From positions 177,781 to 241,780 of the forward strand of contig NZ_JBHULI010000001.1 of the NCBI RefSeq assembly GCF_042684365.1: a DNA stretch of 64,000 nucleotides, read 5' to 3'. The stretch comes from Gracilimonas halophila (GTDB lineage Bacteria; Bacteroidota; Rhodothermia; Balneolales; Balneolaceae). Under the pieces are notes generated by a model. The model saw only the letters and a program-made list of their open reading frames with translations, searched no databases and was not told where the DNA came from. Positions 16,383 through 25,745 of the stretch are shown here, piece after piece; the stretch's first letter is position 1, and every line of letters begins with the position of its first letter. The translations under genes and the position numbers were made by a program.

Positions 16383-18119
16383 ATGAATCTAAGCAAGCAT
16401 AAATGGCACTTTCCTGTTATACTTAGCGTTACTATGAATGCCATGAAATACTATCTGAATATATTTTTTGCAGTGCTGTTTGTGATCCCTGTTTATGGGC
16501 AAGTACAGACTCAGGAAGAGCTGTCCGGAAAGTCCGCTTATATCAAAGGAATGGAAGCTTTTGAGAATGAAGAGTATGAAAGTGCACGACAGTTGCTATT
16601 AGAAGCGAAACGAAATCTGCCTTCGGCAACCGGAATTGATTATGCCCTGGCAGATACCTACCTGCAACTCAATGACCTCCCAAATGCAGCTATTTATGGA
16701 AAGCGAGCCGTAGATTCAGAACCTGATAATAAATGGTTCAGGCTGAAGCTTATTCGTATTTACAGAACTGCCGGGCAAAATGAAGCAACGCTCCGGGAGT
16801 TAAACACCTTGCTCGATTATCATCCCGGTGATTTTGATGCACTATATATGCTCGCTGATACTTATAAGGATTATGGGGAGTTTGTTAAATCAAATCAGAC
16901 CCTGAATGACATTTTAAAACTGAGAGGTGCTGATCCGTCCGTTTTATTGATGAAGTTTAGAAACTTCGAAGCATTAGCAATTCCGGATTCAGCGATCGCA
17001 CAACTTGAAAAGATCAGGGAAGCTGATCCGGACAACCTGGAAATGCTAAATTTGCTTGGGGAATATTACGTTAACACGGGCCGTACGGAAAAAGCCACAG
17101 AAACGCTTAATGATGCTCTAACCCGAAATGCACGCGACCCTCAATCACTCATTAATTTAGCTGGAATTTACCTTGACGAACAAAAATGGGACAGTGCAGG
17201 CACTTTACTAACTAATTTTATTTCTGATCCCCTGTTAGAAGCAGAGGATAAAATGAACATTGCCCGGTTTTTATATTCAAGGATCCAAAATGACCCGCAA
17301 AACATCCAGCTTCGTGTAGAAACAGAAAGAGTCTTGGACTCTTTTACCGAAACTGAATCTGATTACGGGCCAGCTTTTACCTTAGCCGGTCAGTATTATG
17401 TACAAACGACTCAGTCCGAAAAAGCGCTCGAAAACCTGGAGAGAGCAAATGAATTATTACCTCAAGATGAGATCGCCTGGCGACAAAGGCTTCAACTTTT
17501 GATGAGTCTGGAAAAATTCCAGGAAACGGTTGAGATAGGCAAAAAAGCGGCCGAATCAGTTCCTGAAGATGCTTTTATTCAGTTTTTTGTGGGCAGTGCC
17601 TATATGTTATTGGATCAAAATGACCAAGCTGAACAATGGCTCTCCAATGCGGTTAGAGCACCGGCTCGTCGTCCTTTCAAATCTGTTATTTACAGTACGC
17701 TTGGTGATACACGGGCAAATATTGGGAAACATGAGGAATCTGACGAAGCCTATGAACTGGCCCTCAGGTATGACCCTGAAAACGATAATGCCATGAATAA
17801 CTACGCGTACAATCTTTCAGTTCGCGGAGAAAATCTGGAACGCGCGAAAGAATTAGCCCTAAAAGCTATTGAAGTCAACCCCGAGAATGCAGCGTATTTA
17901 GATACCGTAGGTTGGGTATATTTTAAGTTAGAAGATTATGATCGTGCTCAGCGTTTTATTAAGGCCTCGATCGATACCGGGGAGTCAAGTGCTGAGGTAT
18001 TCGAGCATATGGGCGATGTATATGAGAAACTTGGTGACCTCGATAAAGCTCAGGACTGGTGGGAAAAAGCACTGGAAGAAGATTCAAGCCGGACTCATCT
18101 GCAAGAAAAAATTAATTAA
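16383..18119 (+). CDS. TPR-repeat secreted protein
   Basis: A protein of up to 578 residues built almost entirely of tetratricopeptide repeats, for example LADTYLQLNDLPNAAIYGKRA and YNLSVRGENLERAKELALKA. A better start is the ATG at 16443, which leaves a clean signal peptide MKYYLNIFFAVLFVIPVYGQ; the upstream ATG adds a polar 20-residue lead. It is probably periplasmic or outer-membrane associated. It heads an operon with a DUF4292 lipoprotein (gap one base) and an EnvC-like protein, so a role in envelope assembly or cell separation is plausible. Confidence 0.85.
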   Translation: MNLSKHKWHFPVILSVTMNAMKYYLNIFFAVLFVIPVYGQVQTQEELSGKSAYIKGMEAFENEEYESARQLLLEAKRNLPSATGIDYALADTYLQLNDLPNAAIYGKRAVDSEPDNKWFRLKLIRIYRTAGQNEATLRELNTLLDYHPGDFDALYMLADTYKDYGEFVKSNQTLNDILKLRGADPSVLLMKFRNFEALAIPDSAIAQLEKIREADPDNLEMLNLLGEYYVNTGRTEKATETLNDALTRNARDPQSLINLAGIYLDEQKWDSAGTLLTNFISDPLLEAEDKMNIARFLYSRIQNDPQNIQLRVETERVLDSFTETESDYGPAFTLAGQYYVQTTQSEKALENLERANELLPQDEIAWRQRLQLLMSLEKFQETVEIGKKAAESVPEDAFIQFFVGSAYMLLDQNDQAEQWLSNAVRAPARRPFKSVIYSTLGDTRANIGKHEESDEAYELALRYDPENDNAMNNYAYNLSVRGENLERAKELALKAIEVNPENAAYLDTVGWVYFKLEDYDRAQRFIKASIDTGESSAEVFEHMGDVYEKLGDLDKAQDWWEKALEEDSSRTHLQEKIN

Positions 18120-18120
18120 T

Positions 18121-18882
18121 GTGAATTCAACTCCCTTCTCTTTATTAGCATTTCTGGTCTTAGCGGCAACTTTGATCTCTGCTTGCAGTACATCTCGTTC
18201 TGTTACCGATGGAGATTTTAGCAGGAGTTCTGTTAGCAAAGAAACGGTCGTTTCTTCCATTCCTGATTATTCAGAAGAACTTAAAACGTTATCGGGTAAG
18301 GGAAGGGCACTGGTAAGTGAACCGGGAAACAGTGACCGTGTTACTATCGATTTTGAAGCAAACAGGCAGCTGAGCCTGCTTACCATTCAAAACAGAATTG
18401 GGATTGAAGGCGGACAAATGCTGGTAGACCAAGACTCAATTTTGATCTATAACAGGCTTGATAAAGAAGCTCAAAAAATTTCGATCTATGATGGGCGGAT
18501 GACAAGTCTGAATGAGCTAACATCCATTAATATCCTGGATCTGATCAATTTCAGGGTATCTGAAGAAGAAGTAAACTCAGTTTTAGAAAGCAATAATTCA
18601 TACCAGCTTCGTTTAAAGGATGGTTCCCGGGTTTTTGTGAATAAGGAGAATGGGTGGGTTGAGCAAGTCATTCAAAACCGGCGCGGATCTGCCCCTTACT
18701 CTGAGATCATCTATGAAAGTTACGGTGAACTGGAAGGGTTCAAATTGCCCCGAAAAATAACGATATTCAGTTCTGATGGTAACTCAAGAGTTGTTTTCTT
18801 AGTCAGAAGCCTGAATGTAAATCCCAATAACCTGAAGTTAATCATCGATATCCCCGAAAGTATTAAAATTGAACGCTCATGA
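18121..18882 (+). CDS. DUF4292 family lipoprotein
   Basis: Starts at GTG 18121, one base after the TPR stop. This gives a 253-residue protein with an N-terminal hydrophobic segment and lipobox LISAC near residue 21. The body (LSGKGRALVSEP, VTIDFEANRQLSL, later FVNKENGWVEQV and GFKLPRKITIF) is a beta-rich pattern like LolA/LolB folds, as proposed for DUF4292. It is probably an outer-membrane lipoprotein. An in-frame reading open further upstream overlaps the TPR gene and is not used. The exact function is unknown. Confidence 0.82.
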   Translation: MNSTPFSLLAFLVLAATLISACSTSRSVTDGDFSRSSVSKETVVSSIPDYSEELKTLSGKGRALVSEPGNSDRVTIDFEANRQLSLLTIQNRIGIEGGQMLVDQDSILIYNRLDKEAQKISIYDGRMTSLNELTSINILDLINFRVSEEEVNSVLESNNSYQLRLKDGSRVFVNKENGWVEQVIQNRRGSAPYSEIIYESYGELEGFKLPRKITIFSSDGNSRVVFLVRSLNVNPNNLKLIIDIPESIKIERS

Positions 18883-20195
18883 GATTTAGCAATTACATAA
18901 AAGCAGTGATCACGGTATTAGTTGTGATACTGTTAAGCAGTAATTTGTTTGCTCAAACCTATCAGGAGCGAAGAGAACAGCTTTTAAGAGATCAGGAGAA
19001 TACAAGGGCAGAGATCAATGTTTTGGAAGCCCGGATCAAAAACTATCAGCAGCGGGTAAATCAGGCTGAAGAACGGTTTGACCGATCTTATGAGCAATTT
19101 CAATCTTTGAATAACCTGATCGCCTTACAGGATGACAAGATCAATAGTCTTCAGGAAGAGCAAAATCAGATCGATGCGGAAATAGCGCTTACCGAAAAAG
19201 AAATAGAACTCAGGGAACTCGAACTCGAACAATTGATCGAGAACTATAAACAGATCGTACTCTATGCCTATAAGAACGGGCGCTCAGGGAATCTTGAAAT
19301 GTTGCTTACTTCCGAGTCAATCAACCAGATGTTGGTCAGGTCTAACTATCTGCGCAGATTCGATGAGCAAAAAACTAAACAGGCTGATGCTATAAGCCAA
19401 GCTAAACGTGAGTTGGATAGGGTTAAAAAGAATTTAGAAGACAGCTACAGCAGAAACAGGCAGGTTCTTACCGAGATCCAGCAAGAGAAAAACGAGTTAG
19501 CGAGTCAGCGACAGCAGCAAGAGCAAACCGTTGAAGAGATCAAACAAGAGCGAAGTACATGGCTGACTGAACTTCGAAAAACCCGTGAGGCCAAAGAAGG
19601 TCTCGAAAATACATTCCGGGAATTGGAACAGGCCGAGGCGGAAGCCGAAGCGGAACGATTAAGAAAATTAGAACAAGCCAGAAATATCGCAGATGCTGAC
19701 CGTCGTGAAAGAGAAGTACAAAGATATTCGAGTGCAAGTTCAGGAAACAGCGCCGTAAGTAATGCCGAGCTTTCCATGTTTGAAGAGTCTTTTGCTAAGG
19801 CAAAAGGACAACTACCCTGGCCGGTGGAAAGTAAGACGATCGCCAGAAAATTTGGCCGAACAAGAAATCCTTTATATGGAACTGTGACGGAAAATGATGG
19901 GATAAATATTGTAAGTGAAGCAGGTTCTGAAGTTAGAGTTGTATCAGAAGGTTATGTGTTAAACATCCTTCCCTTACGGGGATATGGAGACGTGGTTGTG
20001 GTTAAGCATGGTTCATATTATTCCGTATATGGAAACCTTAGTCGTATTGACGTTGAGGTTGGAGAAGTTCTGAGCCAGGGCGGTGTGGTTGGCCGATCAG
20101 GTACTTCACAGTCAGAATTAGGAGAAGTTTTATTCTTTGCTGTACGTGTTGACCGGGAATTTGTAAACCCTGAAACCTGGCTTTCCGGAAGGTAG
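18879..20195 (+). CDS. EnvC-like murein hydrolase activator (coiled coil plus degenerate LytM/M23)
   Basis: A 438-residue protein with a signal peptide (ending SSNLFAQ), a long coiled coil at about residues 25-275 and a C-terminal LytM domain at about 310-438. The usual M23 zinc ligands look degenerate: NDGINI stands where an H-x3-D is expected, and the last strand reads EVLFFAV without histidine. That is the EnvC pattern, in which the domain activates amidases and does not itself cut peptidoglycan. The start overlaps the previous stop (ATGA), indicating coupling. Confidence 0.87.
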   Translation: MRFSNYIKAVITVLVVILLSSNLFAQTYQERREQLLRDQENTRAEINVLEARIKNYQQRVNQAEERFDRSYEQFQSLNNLIALQDDKINSLQEEQNQIDAEIALTEKEIELRELELEQLIENYKQIVLYAYKNGRSGNLEMLLTSESINQMLVRSNYLRRFDEQKTKQADAISQAKRELDRVKKNLEDSYSRNRQVLTEIQQEKNELASQRQQQEQTVEEIKQERSTWLTELRKTREAKEGLENTFRELEQAEAEAEAERLRKLEQARNIADADRREREVQRYSSASSGNSAVSNAELSMFEESFAKAKGQLPWPVESKTIARKFGRTRNPLYGTVTENDGINIVSEAGSEVRVVSEGYVLNILPLRGYGDVVVVKHGSYYSVYGNLSRIDVEVGEVLSQGGVVGRSGTSQSELGEVLFFAVRVDREFVNPETWLSGR

Positions 20196-20326
20196 AATAC
20201 CTTTCATTTATTTATTAAAACTGTACACATCGTTAAAAGATATGTTTGGATTGGAATTTGGGATTGGTTTTTAGGAATTTCAATCAGACTTTAAAAGAAT
20301 TCACCATTATTTAAATAATACCCATT

Positions 20327-20749
20327 TTGGATAACCTGCCCCGATTAATTTTTTATGCTTCAGGTGTATTTATAGTTTCTGCAGCATTTACACTTTTCTC
20401 TTCTGAATTTCTAAAAAAAGTAAGTGACCCTTCCTTTACCGGCACCTTATTCCTGCTTGGCTTTGGTTTGGTATATCTCAATATAACCTTTGTGACCGGG
20501 CGACGTTTTATGCGTCGTTTACAAGGAGCAAATCCGGTGCCCTATATCTTTGCTTTGTTGGTAGCAATACCACCTCTCGTTTGGGTGGAACTTTATGATG
20601 CCGGGCTGGGAGATTTTAAACTTACTTTTATGTTCACAGTGATACTCGCCTGTGGATTGGGCGGGTTACTCGGTCACCGTGCAGGATTGAAAGCCCAAAT
20701 TAAATTTCGGCAGAATTTACAGGATTACCTAGATCAGGATGAAGATTAA
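20327..20749 (+). CDS. Small integral membrane protein, unknown function
   Basis: A 140-residue product with about four hydrophobic segments (IFYASGVFIVSAAFTLF, TLFLLGFGLVYLNITFV, YIFALLVAIPPLVWVEL, FMFTVILACGLGGLLG) and a charged C terminus. The start is a TTG at 20327 without a convincing ribosome site. I do not recognise the family. It overlaps the downstream M28 gene by 11 bases if that gene uses its first ATG, suggesting cotranscription. Confidence 0.65.
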   Translation: MDNLPRLIFYASGVFIVSAAFTLFSSEFLKKVSDPSFTGTLFLLGFGLVYLNITFVTGRRFMRRLQGANPVPYIFALLVAIPPLVWVELYDAGLGDFKLTFMFTVILACGLGGLLGHRAGLKAQIKFRQNLQDYLDQDED

Positions 20750-22151
20750 CAAGATCATTTCAATAAATAAGATACTTATGAGATCAATAAAAGCTACGGT
20801 TTTGTCATTTGTGTTAGCCACTTTACTTGCAGGATTCGGCATGGCCCAAACCATGCAGACAGAAGTTTTAAGAGAAATTGGAGAAGCTCCATCAGTAGAA
20901 CGTGTAAAAGCTGACCTCACTAAATTAGTTGGCTTTGGAACCCGCCACACACTCTCTGATACTACTTCAGAAACAGAAGGAATAGGAGCAGCACGCAGAT
21001 GGCTGAAAGAGGAATTTGAAAATATCTCTGAAGCTTGCGGTGGTTGTCTCGAAGTATTCTACGTTCGTGATTATGTAGGTGGCGAAAACAGGATACCGGA
21101 ACCGGTTGAGATCGTAAATGTGATCGCTATACAACGAGGAACGGCTGACCCAAATCGTTTTGTGGTGATGAGTGGTGATATTGATTCGCGGGTGAGTAGC
21201 GTAATGGATGGTGAGTCTGTATCGCCCGGCGCTAATGATAACGCATCCGGCGTGGCAGGTGTATTGGAAGCAGCCCGGATTTTGACTCAATATGAATTTG
21301 AAGGTTCCATTATGTATGCACAGCTTTCCGGTGAAGAGCAGGGCTTGTTTGGCGGACAGATACTCGCTGAATATGCCAAAGAACAAGGCTGGGATATCAA
21401 GGGAGTGATCAACAATGATATGATCGGAAATATACAAGGCATCAATGGGGTAATTGACAATACCACGGCACGGGTGTTTTCGGAAGGAACCCGCGCTGTT
21501 GAAACAGAACGTGAAGCACGAATTCGACGCTTTACGGGTGGCGAAGTAGACTCCCCTTCACGAAATTTAGCTCGCTACATCGATAAGATGGCGGATCTTT
21601 ATATTCGAAATCTGGACGTTATGATGATCTACCGATTAGATCGTTTTGGCCGTGGAGGACATCACCGGCCGTTTAACGATGCCGGATTCCCGGGCGTGCG
21701 GATCATGGAAACCAATGAAGATTATAATCGCCAGCATCAGGATATCAGAACTGAGGATGGTGTTGAGTATGGTGATGTATTGAGCGAGGTCGAATTTGAT
21801 TTCGTTGCTAAATTGACCGGGCTGAATGCAGTGACTATGGCTGCAATGAGTTGGGCTCCAAGTCCGCCCGCCAATGTGGAAGTTTCCGGTGCGGTTAGAC
21901 CAAGCACAACCTTAAGCTGGAAAGAACTTGACCCTGATGAAAACCCACAACTTGCTGGTTATAAGATCTACTGGCGACTCACAGATTCTAACCAGTGGGA
22001 GAAAAGCGTGTTTGTGCCCGCTGATGTAACTGAGCATACCCTGGAGAACATTGTCATCGACAACTACTATTTCGGTGTTGCCAGTGTTTCCAAAGACGGG
22101 TTTGAAAGTCCTGTGGTATTCCCCGGTCCTGCCGGATCGTTTGGTGACTAA
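20739..22151 (+). CDS. M28 family zinc peptidase with C-terminal Fn3-like domain
   Basis: A secreted aminopeptidase-like protein. The ATG at 20778 gives a cleaner signal peptide (MRSIKATVLSFVLATLLAG) than that at 20739. The M28 core shows PGANDNASGVAGVLEAA, SGEEQGLFGGQ, NNDMIGN and a late QHQD. The first zinc-ligand motif, usually G-H-x-D-S, reads SGDIDSR here, with Asp in place of His. A fibronectin III-like domain (PPANVEVSG to FGVASVSKDG) fills the last 100 residues. Two terminators follow. Confidence 0.87.
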   Translation: MKINKIISINKILMRSIKATVLSFVLATLLAGFGMAQTMQTEVLREIGEAPSVERVKADLTKLVGFGTRHTLSDTTSETEGIGAARRWLKEEFENISEACGGCLEVFYVRDYVGGENRIPEPVEIVNVIAIQRGTADPNRFVVMSGDIDSRVSSVMDGESVSPGANDNASGVAGVLEAARILTQYEFEGSIMYAQLSGEEQGLFGGQILAEYAKEQGWDIKGVINNDMIGNIQGINGVIDNTTARVFSEGTRAVETEREARIRRFTGGEVDSPSRNLARYIDKMADLYIRNLDVMMIYRLDRFGRGGHHRPFNDAGFPGVRIMETNEDYNRQHQDIRTEDGVEYGDVLSEVEFDFVAKLTGLNAVTMAAMSWAPSPPANVEVSGAVRPSTTLSWKELDPDENPQLAGYKIYWRLTDSNQWEKSVFVPADVTEHTLENIVIDNYYFGVASVSKDGFESPVVFPGPAGSFGD

Positions 22152-22176
22152 GTTATATTGAATTTTAAAGACAATT

Positions 22177-22210
22177 AAAAGCTCCGCACTTTGTGTTGGG
22201 GCTTTTTTTT
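22177..22210 (+). terminator. Rho-independent terminator after the M28 peptidase gene
   Basis: Arms AAAAGCTCC (22177-22185) and GGGGCTTTT (22198-22206) form a 9-bp stem with one G-T pair, followed by continued T to 22210. It lies 25 bases after the stop codon. Confidence 0.85.
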
Positions 22211-22238
22211 GGACAAACGAATTCAGACTCGCTCCGTA

Positions 22239-22263
22239 CGCTCCGCGTCGGAGCGTTTTTTTT
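22239..22263 (+). terminator. Second terminator in tandem
   Basis: Arms CGCTCCG (22239-22245) and CGGAGCG (22249-22255), loop CGT, then eight T. It backs up the first terminator and separates the M28 unit from hslO. Confidence 0.85.
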
Positions 22264-22298
22264 ATGTTCGATTTAATGAGGAATTACTATGCCTTAGC

Positions 22299-22471
22299 TA
22301 ACCCCACCCTCTCCTTTGTTTCCTCTCCCGGGAGAGGAAAACGCTTTTTTAAGATTTGAAATAGAATAGACTTTCTCGCAAATAGCTAAAAACTGTAGTT
22401 CAGCATAAAAACGAACCAAGGAGCCTCCCCGCTCGGGTCCCGAAAGCATTCGGGAAGGGGTGGGTAATTGG
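22299..22471. repeat. Intergenic repeat family 2, copy a
   Basis: Left part: CCCCACCCTCTCCTTTG, then the perfect palindrome CCTCTCCCGGGAGAGG. Right part: GAGCCTCCCCGCTCGGG followed by a CCCGAA...TTCGGG hairpin and AAGGGGTGGG. The same two parts, in inverse orientation on the plus strand, occur at 32817-32974, and a half copy at 29964-30016. The start of the left part pairs with the end of the right part (CCCCACCC/GGGGTGGG), so the element can close on itself. The reading frames crossing it have no protein likeness. Confidence 0.75.
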
Positions 22472-22528
22472 TACCAAGGTATCAGTAGATCAAATATGCC
22501 TTCATCCAATAAAAACCATTTTTCTGCG

Positions 22529-22536
22529 TATCTTTG
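22529..22536 (+). promoter_or_regulatory. Possible -7 element upstream of hslO
   Basis: TATCTTTG matches the Bacteroidota -7 consensus TAnnTTTG, 50 bases before the hslO ATG. No TTG is seen at the expected -33 distance, so support is weak. Confidence 0.3.
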
Positions 22537-22586
22537 GGGCAAATAATTTCAAAAAGAGATCCTTTTAATACCATTTTATTACACCT

Positions 22587-23489
22587 ATGAACATTGAAGA
22601 ATATAATTTCAAAGACCGACTGATCAAGGGAATTACAACAGACGGCCATTTTAAAATTTCTGTGGTCAAAACAACCGAGGTTGTAAAAACCGCAAAGGAA
22701 AATCACGACCTTTCTTTACTCAACACCGTAATCCTGGGCAAGGCCCTTACAGCAACCATGCTGCTTGCATCTGAGCTTAAGGGAGAGGAACGCACTCAGC
22801 TGCGTATGGATGGCAATGGACCCATCGGATATTTGGTAGCTGAAGCTAACCAGGTTGGTGAAATTCGCGGATACGTTCAAAACCCTGCTGCCGAACTCGA
22901 TTATTCTGATCCTGAAACCCAACTCGGTGACGGCCTTGGACTTGGTGTTCTCACGTTCTCAAAAGTATTATATAATGAAGCCGAACCAAGAACCAGCAGC
23001 ATTCAGTTGGTAAAAGGGGATGTGAACAGTGATGTGGCTCACTACCTCACCCAATCTGAGCAAATTCCTTCCGCTCTTTTAATTGATGTGGGTATTGATG
23101 AGAATGGAAATGTAACTAATGCCGGCGGACTTATGATCCAACGCCTTCCCGGCGCTCCTGATGGGCAAATTGATATGCTTCAGGAACGACTGGGTTCATT
23201 CCCTCCGATCGATGAGTTATTATCTGACGGACAGTATATTGATGAGATCATGCAAAAAGCCATATCACCTCTGAAAGTTAAAGAGCTGAATCGTCAGCCC
23301 GTAGATTTCTTCTGTCGGTGTACCCGAAAAAGATTTAAGAATGCATTGTCTATGTTAAGCCTTGACGATCTCAAAGATATGGAAGGAGAAGGACAGGAAG
23401 TGGTTTGCCAATACTGTAACAAGAAAGAGCTAATTTCGAAAGAGGAAGTTGAGAAAATAATCATGGATGCTCAGGCTAAACTAAATTAG
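22587..23489 (+). CDS. hslO: Hsp33 redox-regulated holdase chaperone
   Basis: A 300-residue cytosolic chaperone that is activated by oxidation. The zinc-binding cysteines are complete: FFCRC near residue 250 and CQYC near residue 280, the C-x-C...C-x-x-C pattern. The N-terminal domain motifs GKALTATMLLAS, GPIGYLVAEA and the linker DMLQERLGSFPPI are family features. It is followed after 11 bases by an unknown membrane protein, suggesting an operon. Confidence 0.95.
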   Translation: MNIEEYNFKDRLIKGITTDGHFKISVVKTTEVVKTAKENHDLSLLNTVILGKALTATMLLASELKGEERTQLRMDGNGPIGYLVAEANQVGEIRGYVQNPAAELDYSDPETQLGDGLGLGVLTFSKVLYNEAEPRTSSIQLVKGDVNSDVAHYLTQSEQIPSALLIDVGIDENGNVTNAGGLMIQRLPGAPDGQIDMLQERLGSFPPIDELLSDGQYIDEIMQKAISPLKVKELNRQPVDFFCRCTRKRFKNALSMLSLDDLKDMEGEGQEVVCQYCNKKELISKEEVEKIIMDAQAKLN

Positions 23490-23500
23490 ATCATAAAAAT

Positions 23501-24322
23501 ATGTTTTCGGAAGATGAAATAAGGAAGATCATTCAAAAAGCTCAATTATTACAAAAGTTTGGAGATGGTTCATCGTCCGAAGAACGAGATCATCCAGATG
23601 GAATCGATCGTATCTACGAGATCGCAAAAGACCTAAATATTCCAAAGAAATATATCTATGAGGCTTATCTTGAGCACAGTGGAATTGCTACAGACGAACC
23701 TATCGTTGTAGATACCAATGATTTTAACAGTACAGAAGTTGTTGGATTTGCGCATGGGTCCATCGATAAGAAGCTCCTCAATGAACTTAAGAGCCAGATC
23801 GAATTTCATTTCAACACCTTAGGAGAAATTTCTCACCGCAGAAATAAAATAGTTTGGAAAGCAAAGCCGGTGGGTCCCGCTAGACTCTTCGCCTCTTCAA
23901 CTTCTCCTGAAGTAAAGCTGGAGAAAATTGGTGAAAGCACCAAAGTTACCGTTAAACAAAGTCTTAAAACACTTAACAAGCTATACCTGCCTTCCATATT
24001 AGCCGGATTCGGAGCATTTATGCTTTTAGCAGCAGTAATCTTTGACCGAGCCGGAAATGATACTGCTCCTGCTCTGATCTTCTCTGGAATCATAATGGCA
24101 GCTTCCCTTGGTTTTGCCCAATTTGTAAAAGGCCGGAAAACCAAAAAGAAAACCACTCTTAAAGACCTTACCGAAACACTCCAGGGGAAAATAGAACGGC
24201 ATTTTAAAGCCAGTGCCATTGATCCAGAAAAGGAAATCAGTTCGGGTGAGATCAAGATTCCAGAAAATGAATTTAATGAACAACATATTGATGGATCTTC
24301 AAAACCAAAAATAAAAGAATAA
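23501..24322 (+). CDS. Unknown protein with central membrane hairpin
   Basis: A 273-residue protein whose family I do not recognise. Residues 1-60 are helical and charged (DEIRKIIQKAQLLQKFG, DRIYEIAKDLNIPKKYIYEAY). Residues 60-150 look like a beta-rich domain. Two transmembrane segments follow (SILAGFGAFMLLAAVIF and LIFSGIIMAASLGFAQF), then a basic KGRKTKKKTT stretch and an acidic tail. It lies between hslO and ndh on the same strand with short gaps (11 and 21 bases), so it is probably cotranscribed with them. Confidence 0.75.
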   Translation: MFSEDEIRKIIQKAQLLQKFGDGSSSEERDHPDGIDRIYEIAKDLNIPKKYIYEAYLEHSGIATDEPIVVDTNDFNSTEVVGFAHGSIDKKLLNELKSQIEFHFNTLGEISHRRNKIVWKAKPVGPARLFASSTSPEVKLEKIGESTKVTVKQSLKTLNKLYLPSILAGFGAFMLLAAVIFDRAGNDTAPALIFSGIIMAASLGFAQFVKGRKTKKKTTLKDLTETLQGKIERHFKASAIDPEKEISSGEIKIPENEFNEQHIDGSSKPKIKE

Positions 24323-24343
24323 CCACCTTCTAATTGTTGAATA

Positions 24344-25591
24344 ATGGGGAAAAATGTGATCATTGTCGGAGGTGGATTTGCAGGGATCTCCGTTGCAAAA
24401 AAGCTGGCTAAATCTAATTTCAACATTACCATTGTTGACAAAACCAATCATCACCTCTTCCAGCCATTGTTATACCAGGTAGCCACGGCTGCCCTCTCAC
24501 CCGGTGATATTGCCATCCCAATTCGGGCTATTTTCAGCAAGCAGAAAAATGTACAGGTAGTATTGGGTGAAGTCACTCAAATTGATAAAGAAGCCAACCG
24601 TATTCACCTGAGAAACGGAGCCAGCCTCCCCTTCCATTATCTTGTTTTAGCGCCCGGAGCTCAGTACAATTACTTTGGAAATGAAGTCTGGAAAAGTCAT
24701 GCACCGGGACTAAAGTCCCTGTCCGATGCTCTGGAGATCCGTGAACGAATTTTGCTTTCTCTTGAGAAAGCCGAGCAGATCATCGATCCTGAAAAGCGTA
24801 AACCATATCTCACTTATGCGGTCATTGGCGGCGGGCCTACCGGAGTAGAGATGGCCGGTTCCATTGCTGAAATTGCCAAACGCAGTATGATGCGGGATTT
24901 CAGGAATATCAAGCCGGAGGAAACGAAGATTTATCTGATAGAAGCAGCGGAGGGTATTCTCAATGGATTCGACCAGCCACTTCCTGAAAAAGGATTGGAG
25001 ACCCTCAGAAATATGGGTGTTGAAGTTCTGTTGAATTCACCCGTTCAGGAAATCAAAGAAGATGGCGTTCAAGTTGAAGGGAAATTTATTGAGACACCGA
25101 ATATTATTTGGGGAGCCGGAGTAAAAGCTTCCCCCATTATTCAGGGACTTGGCATTGAAACCGATCGAATGGGCCGTGCTATGGTAAAAGGAGATCTTTC
25201 CATCGCAGGTTCTGATCGGATATTTGTTGCGGGAGATGCTGCCCATGTAAAAGATGAAACCGGGAATCCACTACCCGGGCTTGCACCGGTTGCTTTGCAG
25301 CAGGGAAAATACCTCGGCAACCTCATTAAGAATAACGACTCCGCATCAACCCGAAAACCTTTCCGATATGTGGACAAAGGAACTATGGCAACCATTGGCC
25401 GTGCAAAAGCCGTTGCCGATATCCGGGGGGTTAAATTCAGCGGCTTTTTTGCATGGCTGATGTGGGGGTTGATCCACATTTTCTTTCTGATCGGCTTCCG
25501 TAATCGGTTTAGGGTATTTGCAGAATGGACCTGGCATTACATTACGTTCAAGCGAGGCGTAAGGCTTATCGCCAAGAAAGACAATGATTGA
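24344..25591 (+). CDS. ndh: Type II NADH dehydrogenase (NDH-2)
   Basis: A 415-residue FAD enzyme passing electrons from NADH to quinone without proton pumping. The N-terminal FAD site VGGGFAGISVAKKL lies at residues 8-21, followed by the family block HHLFQPLLYQVATAALSPGDIA. The second nucleotide fold AVIGGGPTGVEMAGSIAE is near residue 163. FVAGDAAH is the late FAD contact. A hydrophobic C-terminal helix (FFAWLMWGLIHIFFLIGF) anchors it to the inner membrane. Confidence 0.93.
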   Translation: MGKNVIIVGGGFAGISVAKKLAKSNFNITIVDKTNHHLFQPLLYQVATAALSPGDIAIPIRAIFSKQKNVQVVLGEVTQIDKEANRIHLRNGASLPFHYLVLAPGAQYNYFGNEVWKSHAPGLKSLSDALEIRERILLSLEKAEQIIDPEKRKPYLTYAVIGGGPTGVEMAGSIAEIAKRSMMRDFRNIKPEETKIYLIEAAEGILNGFDQPLPEKGLETLRNMGVEVLLNSPVQEIKEDGVQVEGKFIETPNIIWGAGVKASPIIQGLGIETDRMGRAMVKGDLSIAGSDRIFVAGDAAHVKDETGNPLPGLAPVALQQGKYLGNLIKNNDSASTRKPFRYVDKGTMATIGRAKAVADIRGVKFSGFFAWLMWGLIHIFFLIGFRNRFRVFAEWTWHYITFKRGVRLIAKKDND

Positions 25592-25705
25592 TGATGGAAT
25601 GCTTCCTTTTCGTAGTACTGACCGTGATCCCTTCTATAGTTGTAGCGCAAAATCATTTTTCTTGTTTTAGAGATTAGTTCCATTTCTTTCAACAAATCTC
25701 CATAC

Positions 25706-25724
25706 GATGTATATCATATACATC
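25706..25724. promoter_or_regulatory. Perfect palindrome, probable operator of the broken RHH antitoxin
   Basis: GATGTATAT-C-ATATACATC is a 9-bp perfect inverted repeat, the kind of site bound by CopG/RHH autorepressors. It is followed by CATATTTG (one mismatch to the TAnnTTTG -7 element) and GGAGAG before the ATG at 25746. The site is intact although the gene after it is not. Confidence 0.6.
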
Positions 25725-25745
25725 ATATTTGGAGAGAATTAAGAA

